Below are positions 57,006 to 64,000 of a stretch of DNA of 64,000 bases, in pieces. Source of the stretch: Mucilaginibacter mali. GTDB lineage: Bacteria; Bacteroidota; Bacteroidia; Sphingobacteriales; Sphingobacteriaceae. The stretch is from NCBI RefSeq assembly GCF_013283875.1, contig NZ_CP054139.1:248001-312000 (forward strand). Reading direction: 5' to 3'. The notes under the pieces were generated by a model. That model was not told the origin of the DNA. It worked only from the letters and a program-made list of their open reading frames with translations, and ran no database searches. Position 1 is the stretch's first letter; every line of letters starts with the position of its first letter. The position numbers and the translations under genes are program-made.

Positions 57006-59426
57006 ATGTTATTTATGAATAAAACTTCGCAACTATCGCGTGTGTGTTGTGTGGCTGCTTTGGTGGCCGGTACTTTACTTTCTGCCAGTGCCCAGCAAAA
57101 AAATATCTACCATAAAGGCTGGGTCGATTTTAACAAGAACGGCAAGATGGATGTTTTTGAAAACCCGGCCGAACCGATCGAAAAACGCATCAACGATTTG
57201 TTAAGCCAAATGACCATTGAGGAGAAAACCTGCCAAATGGCTACGTTATATGGCTACAAGCGCGTATTGAAAGAAGAAATGCCCGCCCCAAGCTGGAAGA
57301 ACGAGGTTTGGAAAGATGGTATCGCCAATATTGATGAGGAACTGAATAGCCTATCCGAATCAGCAAAATCAGAATATTCTTACCCCTACAGCAAACATGC
57401 CGGCGCTATTAACACCATACAAAAATGGTTTGTTGAAGAAACCCGCATGGGCATCCCTGTCGATTTTACCAACGAAGGTATCCACGGTTTAAATCACGAC
57501 CGTGCCACATCGTTGCCCGCCCCTATCAGCATTGGTAGTACCTGGGATAAAAACCTGGTGCGCACAGCCGGGCAAGTAGTAGGGCGCGAAGCCAAAGCTT
57601 TAGGTTACACAAACATTTACGCCCCAATCCTCGACCCTGCCCGCGACCAACGCTGGGGCCGTGTGGTAGAATGTTATGGCGAAAACCCGTTCCTGATTGC
57701 TGAATTGGGCAAGCAAATGGTATTGGGTATACAGGAAGAGGGTGTTGCGGCTACCCTAAAACACTATGCCGTTTACAGCGTACCCAAAGGCGGCCGCGAT
57801 GGTAATGCCCGTACCGATCCGCACGTGGCACCGCGCGAAATGCACCAGGTTTACCTGTACCCGTTTCGCCGGGTGATACAGGAAGCGCACCCGATGGGCG
57901 TAATGAGCAGCTATAACGATTACGACGGCGTACCCATTACCGGCAGCTATTATTTCCTTACCGAATTGCTGCGCCAGAAATTTGGCTTCAACGGTTATGT
58001 GGTAAGTGATAGCGAAGCAGTAGAATACATTTTCAGCAAACACCACGTGGCCGATACTTATAAAGAAGGCGTGAGGCAGGCCGTTGAAGCAGGATTAAAC
58101 GTGCGTACCAACTTCACCATGCCGCAAACTTATATTACGCCCTTGCGCGAGTTGGTGAAGGAAGGTAAAGTATCTATGAAAACCATCGATAGCCGTGTGG
58201 GCGATGTACTGCGCGTGAAGTTTAAACTGGGTTTGTTTGATGATCCTTATGTGAAGGACCCTAAGGCTGCCGATAAAATAGTGCAAAGCAAGGATGCTTT
58301 AGAGATGGGCCTGAAGATGAACCGCGAAAGCATGGTACTGTTAAAGAACGAAGGCAACTTGCTGCCGCTTGATCTGAAAAAAACGCCGAAGATATTGGTA
58401 ACCGGTCCCCTGGCCGATGCTACCGGCTATGCCATTAGCCGTTACGGGCCATCGCACAATCCGGTAACCACTGTTTTAAAGGGCATACAGGATTACGTAG
58501 GCGATAAGGGTTTGGTAGTTGGCGCCAAAGGTTGCGATGTGGTGGATGCCACCTGGCCTGAAAGCGAAATTATTGAAACCCCGCTTACCCAAACCGAGCA
58601 GAAAGAAATTGATAACGCTGTAAACCGTGCAAAGGAAGTAGATGTGGTAGTAGTGGTTGTTGGCGAAGACGAAAAACGTGTTGGCGAAAGCCTGTCGCGC
58701 ACAGGCTTGGGCCTGCCCGGTCGCCAGTTGAAACTGGTGCAGGCATTGCAGGCAACAGGCAAGCCGGTGGTAATGGTAATGATAAACGGACAGCCACTTA
58801 CCATTAATTGGGAGAACCGCTATGTGCCCGCTATTTTAGAGGCTTGGTTCCCTGGCCCTGAAAGCGGTAAGGTAATTGCCGAAACCCTGTTTGGCGATAA
58901 TAACCCGGGCGGCAAACTATCCATCACCTTCCCTAAAACCACCGGGCAAATTGAGTTTAACTTCCCATACAAACCTGCATCGCAGGCTAACCAGCCCACC
59001 AGTGGCCCTAACGGTTACGGCAAAACCAGTGTTAACGGTGCCTTATATCCGTTCGGTTATGGTTTAAGCTATACCACTTTCGAGTATAGTAATTTGGTAG
59101 TCCCTGCCAAAGTAGCCAACCAGGCCGATGTGACTATCATGGTTGATGTGGCCAACACCGGCAAAGTAAAAGGCGATGAGGTAGTTGAATTATACCTGAA
59201 AGACAAAGTGAGCAGCGTAACTACCTACGATAGCGACCTGCGCGGTTTTGAACGCATTACCCTTAACCCCGGCGAAAAGAAGACCGTAACCTTCACCCTG
59301 CACCCGGATGACCTGGCTTTGCTGGACAAGAACATGAACTGGACGGTTGAGCCAGGGGCATTTGAAGTACGCATAGGTCAATCGAGCGAGGATATTAAGT
59401 TGAAGAAGGAGTTTGTGGTAGAGTAA
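57006..59426 (+). CDS. secreted GH3 beta-glucosidase
   Basis: The 806-residue protein (803 from the better start at 57015) has a signal peptide (LSASAQQ), a GH3 N-terminal TIM barrel with the nucleophile region GYVVSDSEAVEYI, a GH3 C-terminal domain and a fibronectin-III-like end. The GH3 reaction hydrolyses terminal beta-linked glucose or related sugars. Periplasmic use of plant oligosaccharides is likely in this lineage (inference). It is followed by a terminator at 59462-59498. Confidence 0.92.
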   Translation: MLFMNKTSQLSRVCCVAALVAGTLLSASAQQKNIYHKGWVDFNKNGKMDVFENPAEPIEKRINDLLSQMTIEEKTCQMATLYGYKRVLKEEMPAPSWKNEVWKDGIANIDEELNSLSESAKSEYSYPYSKHAGAINTIQKWFVEETRMGIPVDFTNEGIHGLNHDRATSLPAPISIGSTWDKNLVRTAGQVVGREAKALGYTNIYAPILDPARDQRWGRVVECYGENPFLIAELGKQMVLGIQEEGVAATLKHYAVYSVPKGGRDGNARTDPHVAPREMHQVYLYPFRRVIQEAHPMGVMSSYNDYDGVPITGSYYFLTELLRQKFGFNGYVVSDSEAVEYIFSKHHVADTYKEGVRQAVEAGLNVRTNFTMPQTYITPLRELVKEGKVSMKTIDSRVGDVLRVKFKLGLFDDPYVKDPKAADKIVQSKDALEMGLKMNRESMVLLKNEGNLLPLDLKKTPKILVTGPLADATGYAISRYGPSHNPVTTVLKGIQDYVGDKGLVVGAKGCDVVDATWPESEIIETPLTQTEQKEIDNAVNRAKEVDVVVVVVGEDEKRVGESLSRTGLGLPGRQLKLVQALQATGKPVVMVMINGQPLTINWENRYVPAILEAWFPGPESGKVIAETLFGDNNPGGKLSITFPKTTGQIEFNFPYKPASQANQPTSGPNGYGKTSVNGALYPFGYGLSYTTFEYSNLVVPAKVANQADVTIMVDVANTGKVKGDEVVELYLKDKVSSVTTYDSDLRGFERITLNPGEKKTVTFTLHPDDLALLDKNMNWTVEPGAFEVRIGQSSEDIKLKKEFVVE

Positions 59427-59461
59427 GGGTCCGAAAGACGGGAAGCTGGTAAGTTAGAAAG

Positions 59462-59498
59462 AGAGGCGTTGTTGCGATGGCAGTAACGCCTCTTTTTG
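59462..59498 (+). terminator. terminator after the GH3 gene
   Basis: AGAGGCGTT and AACGCCTCT form a 9-bp stem followed by TTTTT. Confidence 0.85.
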
Positions 59499-59505
59499 TT
59501 CTTGT

Positions 59506-59643
59506 AAATCACACTATAGTGTGATTTGTTTGTATATAGAGTGTTCTATTTTAATATATACAATTAAAATCATATTATATTATGATTTTAATTGTATTGT
59601 ATAATAATTATATCTAATTTTAAATAAAAATCACATTATAATG
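59506..59643. promoter_or_regulatory. hipBST operator region with nested palindromes
   Basis: A perfect 22-bp palindrome at 59506-59527 has arms AAATCACACTA/TAGTGTGATTT. A 15-bp inverted repeat with 6-bp spacer sits at 59560-59595 (ACAATTAAAATCATA). An AAATCACATTATA half-site is at the hipB start. The shared AAATCAyA half-site suggests HipB autoregulation. Confidence 0.7.
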
Positions 59644-59847
59644 TTGGTGGATATAGGTAAAAGCATCAGGCAAAGGCGTAAGCAGCTTAAAATTACCCAG
59701 CCTTATTTGGCCGAACTTGCCGAAATAAGTGTAAATACTATTTATAAAATTGAAAGGAACGAAGCGAACCCAACCCTAACTGTAATTAATAAAATAGCCG
59801 AAGTTTTGGGCTTGGAATTGAAGCTTGAAGTTAAGAAAACAGATTAA
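59641..59847 (+). CDS. hipB: HipB-like XRE regulator
   Basis: The 68-residue XRE HTH (SIRQRRKQLKITQPYLAELAEISVNTIYKIERN) is the DNA-binding part of HipB. It lies directly before a HipS-like and a HipT-like gene, matching the three-gene HipBST layout in which HipB mainly regulates transcription. Start ATG at 59641 follows an AAATCACATTATA half-site. Confidence 0.85.
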   Translation: MLVDIGKSIRQRRKQLKITQPYLAELAEISVNTIYKIERNEANPTLTVINKIAEVLGLELKLEVKKTD

Positions 59848-59851
59848 TAGA

Positions 59852-60187
59852 ATGAGAGCGGCGCAGGTTTTTTATAATCATATACTGGCAGGGGTACTTA
59901 CCGAGGCCGATAGGGATAATTACAGCTTTGTTTATGATGGTGCTTACTTTAACAACCCATCGTTGCCGGCCGTTAGCCTTACTTTGCCCAAAAGCCAAAA
60001 AGAATATCACTCCGCGTTTTTATTTCCCTTTTTTTATAACATGCTGGCCGAAGGTGTTAACCGCACCCTGCAAAGCCGGCAATTAAAAATAGATGAAAAT
60101 GATAGCTTCGGTTTTTTATTGGCTACTGCCCGTTACGACACCATTGGTGCTATAACTGTTAAACCTATTGAAAATGCCGGTGCCTGA
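59852..60187 (+). CDS. hipS: HipS-like antitoxin (HipA N-terminal subdomain)
   Basis: From ATG 59852 the product is 111 residues and corresponds to the separate N-terminal HipA subdomain (QVFYNHILAGVLTE, LTLPKSQKEYHS). In HipBST systems this short protein is the antitoxin of HipT. It overlaps the kinase gene by 14 bp, so translation is coupled. Confidence 0.82.
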   Translation: MRAAQVFYNHILAGVLTEADRDNYSFVYDGAYFNNPSLPAVSLTLPKSQKEYHSAFLFPFFYNMLAEGVNRTLQSRQLKIDENDSFGFLLATARYDTIGAITVKPIENAGA

Positions 60188-61178
60188 AATAAATACATGC
60201 CCGGCAACATTAGCCCCGGGGTATCATACCTACAGCCCGGTTGGGTTGAAAAGGTTATTTAATGGCCGTAAAGTGAGCCATGTTTTAATATACAGTTCGC
60301 CAAAGGTTAATGAAGATGATGCAGAGAAATTTGTAGAGAACCGGAAGCGCTTATCCATATCGGGCGTGCAGGAAAAACTTTCTTTTTTGCTGCAAAAAAA
60401 AACGCTGCGCCTGACAGAAAGCGGGGAGCAGGGCACTTATATTTTAAAACCTATTCCGCGCGATGTGAAAAAAGTAGACCAGCTACCGGCTAACGAGCAT
60501 TTAACCATGCAAATTGCCAGGCAGGTTTATGGCATAAACACCGCCGAAAATGGCTTGGTTTTTTTTAACAGCGGCGAACCGGTTTACATTACCAAACGCT
60601 TTGATGTTAAGCCCGATGGCAGCAAATGGCGTAAAGAAGATTTTGCCAGTTTAGGCGGTAAAAGCAAAGAAACCGCCGGCTTAGATTTTAAATACGAATC
60701 GAGCTACGAAGAGATCGCTGTTTTAATAAAAAGGTTTGTGCCGGCCTGGCGGATAGAAATAGAGAAATATTTCTCGCTGGTACTTTTTAACTTTCTGTTC
60801 TCAAACGGCGACGCGCATCTCAAAAACTTTGCTTTATTAGAGACCGAACAGGGCGATTTTATACTTAGCCCGGCGTACGATCTGCTGAATACTAAAATTC
60901 ACGTAGATGATAGCGACTTTGCTTTTCAAAAAGGGTTGTTTGCAAATGGATCAAAATCAGTGATTTGGGAAAGAACAGGCCACCCCATAAAAGATGATTT
61001 TTACCGGTTTGGCGAAGTTATTGGCCTGGCACCTAAAAGAATTGAAGCATTGTTATTGCCGTTTATAACCAGGCAGGAAAAGGTGGTAGAGTTAACCGCA
61101 AACTCTTATTTACAGGAGCCTATTAAAAAAGCTTATATAGATCATTACTATAAAAAGATGAACCTGTTGATGCGGTAA
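60174..61178 (+). CDS. hipT: HipT-like serine/threonine kinase toxin
   Basis: From ATG 60174 the product is 334 residues, near the 335 of E. coli O127 HipT. Motifs are the Gly-rich loop with the SIS autophosphorylation motif (Ser61, Ser63 in KRLSISGVQEKLSF), the catalytic NGDAHLKNFAL, and the metal-binding LSPAYDLL. HipT phosphorylates tryptophanyl-tRNA synthetase in E. coli; HipA targets GltX. Here the target is unknown. All catalytic motifs look intact. Confidence 0.88.
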   Translation: MPVPEINTCPATLAPGYHTYSPVGLKRLFNGRKVSHVLIYSSPKVNEDDAEKFVENRKRLSISGVQEKLSFLLQKKTLRLTESGEQGTYILKPIPRDVKKVDQLPANEHLTMQIARQVYGINTAENGLVFFNSGEPVYITKRFDVKPDGSKWRKEDFASLGGKSKETAGLDFKYESSYEEIAVLIKRFVPAWRIEIEKYFSLVLFNFLFSNGDAHLKNFALLETEQGDFILSPAYDLLNTKIHVDDSDFAFQKGLFANGSKSVIWERTGHPIKDDFYRFGEVIGLAPKRIEALLLPFITRQEKVVELTANSYLQEPIKKAYIDHYYKKMNLLMR

Positions 61179-61179
61179 T

Positions 61180-62004
61180 TTAAAAACTCATCGCCAATTG
61201 CTCCACCTTATTTACCGTTGCACCAGCCCCATCGCCAATAATATAAACCGCGCTTTCTACATGGCGCGATGCTACGGTAACATGCACCCCACCGGCATGC
61301 CCATCAAATAATTGCTGCACCAGTTGCGGGTTATTATTATCCTGCGATAGGTGCGCCAATAACAGGTGGCTTAAATGTTGAGGGCGATGATCAAGGAATA
61401 ATTGCAAGGCCTGCCGGTTGGATAAGTGTCCACGCCCACCGCGGATACGGTTCTTCAGGTGCCATGGGTAGCGGCCCTGGTCAAGCATTTGCTCATCGTA
61501 ATTGGCTTCTAAAAACGCGGCATGGCATTGTTTAAAGTGTGTTATCAAATTGCTGCAAACATCGCCCAGATCGGTAAATATGCCAATTTTAATATCGCCA
61601 CGAGATACGATAAAACTATGCGGCTCCAACGCGTCGTGAATTTTTGGGAACGATGTAACTACCAGTTGACCGATACTTATTTCGGTAAAGGCCTGTAGTA
61701 ACATTACATGATGCTTAGGCAATTCTAACTGTAAAAAGCCCGAATTACTGAGGGTACCGGGCGTGATATATACCGGCAGATCGTACTTTTTAGCAATAAC
61801 CGGGATGCCACGGATATGGTCGGAGTGTTCGTGCGATACAAAGATGGCGCGCACCTTGCTCATGCTTAAGCCGGCACGCAGCATGCGTTTTTCGGTTTCG
61901 CGGCAGGATATGCCGGCATCTATCAACACGGCATCGCGCTGGTCGCCAACATAGTAACAGTTACCGTTACTGCCCGAATTAAGTGAACAAATAAATACTG
62001 ACAT
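61180..62004 (-). CDS. YycJ/WalJ-like metallo-beta-lactamase fold hydrolase
   Basis: The 274-residue protein starts SLNSGSNGNCYYVG, with the motif VSHEHSDHIRGI (HxHxDH), IFTDLGD and LLAHLSQDN. It is of YycJ type (linked in Firmicutes to DNA mismatch repair or cell-wall signalling), a common single-copy host gene. It is convergent with hipT, stops 2 bp apart. Function in Bacteroidota not certain. Confidence 0.85.
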   Translation of the reverse strand: MSVFICSLNSGSNGNCYYVGDQRDAVLIDAGISCRETEKRMLRAGLSMSKVRAIFVSHEHSDHIRGIPVIAKKYDLPVYITPGTLSNSGFLQLELPKHHVMLLQAFTEISIGQLVVTSFPKIHDALEPHSFIVSRGDIKIGIFTDLGDVCSNLITHFKQCHAAFLEANYDEQMLDQGRYPWHLKNRIRGGRGHLSNRQALQLFLDHRPQHLSHLLLAHLSQDNNNPQLVQQLFDGHAGGVHVTVASRHVESAVYIIGDGAGATVNKVEQLAMSF

Positions 62005-62205
62005 TGCTATTGCAAAATAACCGATTTTAGGTCGAAGTGCAACGCGGTGTACAAAGTTTTTGCAAATTTTTTTAGCACAGTGCTTTGCCGTGTACTAAAA
62101 CTGTTACGCAGCGGGCAGGACGGTATAGTACAAGCTAACCATAAACATTAGTTTTATTTGTTCCCGGTTAATAACAAGCCAATAATTAAAACCGTTATAT
62201 TGAAG

Positions 62206-63759
62206 ATGAAAAAGCTGCAAATTTTACTGTTTTCGCTTGGGGTGTTAGGTCTTGCAGCCTCGCAAGGTTACGCGCAGCAAAAACGCATTTTAAGTTTGGA
62301 TAAGCTGAAAAGCAATATCAATTACTTCAACGCCATCGATACCGAAACGGTTAAAAACTATATCACCAACGATAAAGCTTACGATTTCCTGGCTAAGAAC
62401 GCGCCCATTTTCGATTGCCCCGATTCGGCTATTCAGCGTATCTACTATTATCGTTGGTGGACATTCCGCAAGCATCTGAAGCAAACCCCGGATGGTTTTA
62501 TTTTCGATGAGTTTATCACCCCGGTAAGTTTCTCGGGCATTTATAACAGTGGCAGCAGCGCTTTGGGGCATCAAATCTATGAAGGCCGCTGGCTTCACGA
62601 TACACAGTATATTAAGGATTATATTAACTTTTGGCTATATACCGATCCGAAGCAGCCTAAGCCAAAGTTCCACAATTTTAGTAGCTGGGTTGATAACGCG
62701 GTTTACAACTTCTATTTGGTAAATAAGGATAAAGGATTTATCGAAAAGATACTGCCAGAGTTAAACAAAGACTACAAACTTTGGGAAACCGAGAAACAAC
62801 TACCATCGGGCCTGTTCTACCAGTTTGATGTAAGGGACGCGATGGAAGAATCCATCAGCGGCAGTCGAAAGGATAAAAACCGGCGGCCAACCATCAATAG
62901 CTATATGTACGGCAACGCAGTGGCACTAGCAAAAATGGCCGATTTGGCAGGAATAGATTCGCTTAAGACCAAATACACCCAGAAGGCCGTCATGATGAAA
63001 AAGCTGACGCAGGATAGCCTTTGGGATGCCGAAGCCAGTTTCTTTGAAGCCAAACACCCCAATGGAAAATTTGCCGGTGCCCGCGAAGAACTGGGCTTCA
63101 TTCCATGGTATTTTAGCCTGCCCGATGATAAACCCGCCTACGCCAAACAATGGGACCAGTTATTAGACGAAAAAGGCTTTAAAGCCCCCTGGGGACTAAC
63201 CACTGCCGAACGTCGTCATCCGCTGTTCCGCACCCATGGCAATGGGCATAGCTGCGAATGGGATGGCGCGGTATGGCCATTTGCTACTACGCAAACCTTA
63301 AAGGGCTTATCTAACCTGCTTACCAATTATACCAACAAAGGAAGTATGACCCCGGCGGTTTTTTACGATGAACTGCATAAATACGCCCTGTCGCACATTA
63401 AACGTGGTGTGCCTTACCTTGGCGAATACCAGGACGAAAAGACCGGCTACTGGCTGAAAGGCGATAACCCGCGCAGCAGCTATTACAACCACTCGGGGTT
63501 TGTAGACCTGGTGATCAACGATCTTGTTGGCTTTAAACCACGCGCCGATAATATGCTGGAAGTATCGCCGCTGGTACCGCAGGGCAAATGGAAATGGTTC
63601 GGGTTGGATAATGTGCTTTACCATGGCCGAATCATCAGCATACTTTGGGACGAAACCGGCACTCACTATAAAAAAGGCAAAGGCCTGAGCGTTTATGCGG
63701 ATGGCAAAATGATATACCGTGGCAATGCACTGAAGCATATACTGGTGAAGATGACATAA
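62206..63759 (+). CDS. secreted MGH1-like glycoside hydrolase
   Basis: From ATG 62206 the product is 517 residues with a signal peptide (residues 1-22, GYAQQ). The alpha/alpha six-hairpin body has YRWWTFRKHLK, YEGRWLHDTQYIKDY, HGNGHSCEWDGAVWPFATTQT and HSGFVDLVINDLVG, as in MGH1-like/GH63-type glycosidases. Upstream in-frame ATGs add 16 residues without a signal-like character. Probably a periplasmic oligosaccharide hydrolase; substrate unknown. Confidence 0.85.
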   Translation: MKKLQILLFSLGVLGLAASQGYAQQKRILSLDKLKSNINYFNAIDTETVKNYITNDKAYDFLAKNAPIFDCPDSAIQRIYYYRWWTFRKHLKQTPDGFIFDEFITPVSFSGIYNSGSSALGHQIYEGRWLHDTQYIKDYINFWLYTDPKQPKPKFHNFSSWVDNAVYNFYLVNKDKGFIEKILPELNKDYKLWETEKQLPSGLFYQFDVRDAMEESISGSRKDKNRRPTINSYMYGNAVALAKMADLAGIDSLKTKYTQKAVMMKKLTQDSLWDAEASFFEAKHPNGKFAGAREELGFIPWYFSLPDDKPAYAKQWDQLLDEKGFKAPWGLTTAERRHPLFRTHGNGHSCEWDGAVWPFATTQTLKGLSNLLTNYTNKGSMTPAVFYDELHKYALSHIKRGVPYLGEYQDEKTGYWLKGDNPRSSYYNHSGFVDLVINDLVGFKPRADNMLEVSPLVPQGKWKWFGLDNVLYHGRIISILWDETGTHYKKGKGLSVYADGKMIYRGNALKHILVKMT

Positions 63760-63767
63760 TACAAAAC

Positions 63768-63803
63768 ATAGCGAGGGGTTTCAAACCCCTCGCTATGTTT
63801 TTG
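63768..63803 (+). terminator. terminator after the MGH1-like gene
   Basis: CATAGCGAGGGGTTT and AAACCCCTCGCTATG form a long 15-bp stem with a very short loop, followed by T residues. The last ~200 bp of the window hold no gene I can support. Confidence 0.85.
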
Positions 63804-64000
63804 TCGGATTTTACCTCGTTTACCCGGTCAATACCCCAATCCATGCTAAATTCGTACAGCAGATGGAAAATATATTAGATTAAAATACCACACACTACTG
63901 ATAATTTTGGTTATCGTACAACCAATAAAAACGATAACCTATATACCCCGTTAAATATTTTGTGGTTGATAGCCGTACAGGCATCATCGCCGTAATTTTT

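Noticed and set aside
57756..58046. Minus-strand ORFs inside the GH3 gene
   Set aside because: Shadow frames of a strong, full-length glycosidase gene.

Overview
The window looks like a Bacteroidota chromosome, most likely a member of the Sphingobacteriaceae (Mucilaginibacter or Pedobacter type). Start regions lack Shine-Dalgarno sequences, some promoters fit the Bacteroidota TTTG / TAnnTTTG pattern, and the host genes (secreted GH3 and MGH1-like glycosidases, a BNR-repeat lipase-sized beta-propeller protein, YycJ- and PhnP-like hydrolases) are typical of that group. The taxonomic placement is inference; the gene calls come from the translated sequence and recognisable family motifs.

Layout. 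1-1378: host DNA with tRNA-Lys and a secreted beta-propeller gene. 1379-1462: tRNA-Leu(CAG). 1443-29501: an integrated element of about 28.0 kb, bounded by an exact 21-bp repeat of the 3' end of that tRNA gene. It has an integrase at the left end, a repressor and two lysogenic-conversion-type membrane or lipoprotein genes at the right end, and about 45 tightly packed genes transcribed leftwards between them. In transcription order these are small early genes, a TOPRIM/SF3-helicase replication protein, a Dam-like methylase and a PP-loop protein, a non-coding iteron and hairpin region, a Zot/A32-like packaging ATPase, a likely capsid protein surrounded by many small single-span membrane proteins, two GH73 glucosaminidases, a spike and fibre set, and a lysis set with a unimolecular spanin. 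No terminase, portal, tail tube or tape measure is present. The simplest reading is a prophage of a tailless, membrane-containing icosahedral virus of a kind I cannot match to a named family. This is the most interesting object in the window.

29584-29667: tRNA-Leu(GAG), which before integration lay about 80 bp from tRNA-Leu(CAG). 29726-49745: a second, unrelated phage cluster, all leftward: small and large terminase, tape measure, a tail-assembly chaperone with a clear -1 frameshift site, baseplate and tail proteins, ClpP-like protease, HK97-type capsid, portal, connector, fibres, lysozyme. It has no integrase or replication genes, an unusual gene order, and host-type dispersed repeats between its genes, so it is either an old or defective siphovirus prophage or a domesticated (GTA-like) particle cluster. 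The two virus types share a homologous two-gene receptor-binding cassette (5281-6861 and 30973-32570), although their virion architectures are unrelated.

49894-64000: host DNA. It holds a membrane protein gene broken by an in-frame amber codon, an encapsulated-ferritin-like gene without an encapsulin neighbour, two small regulators or membrane protein pairs, an S24-peptidase repressor with a divergent small gene related to one in the tailless element, two metallo-beta-lactamase-fold hydrolases, a flavin amine oxidase, a GH3 beta-glucosidase, a three-gene HipBST-type toxin-antitoxin module with palindromic operators, and a secreted MGH1-like glycosidase.
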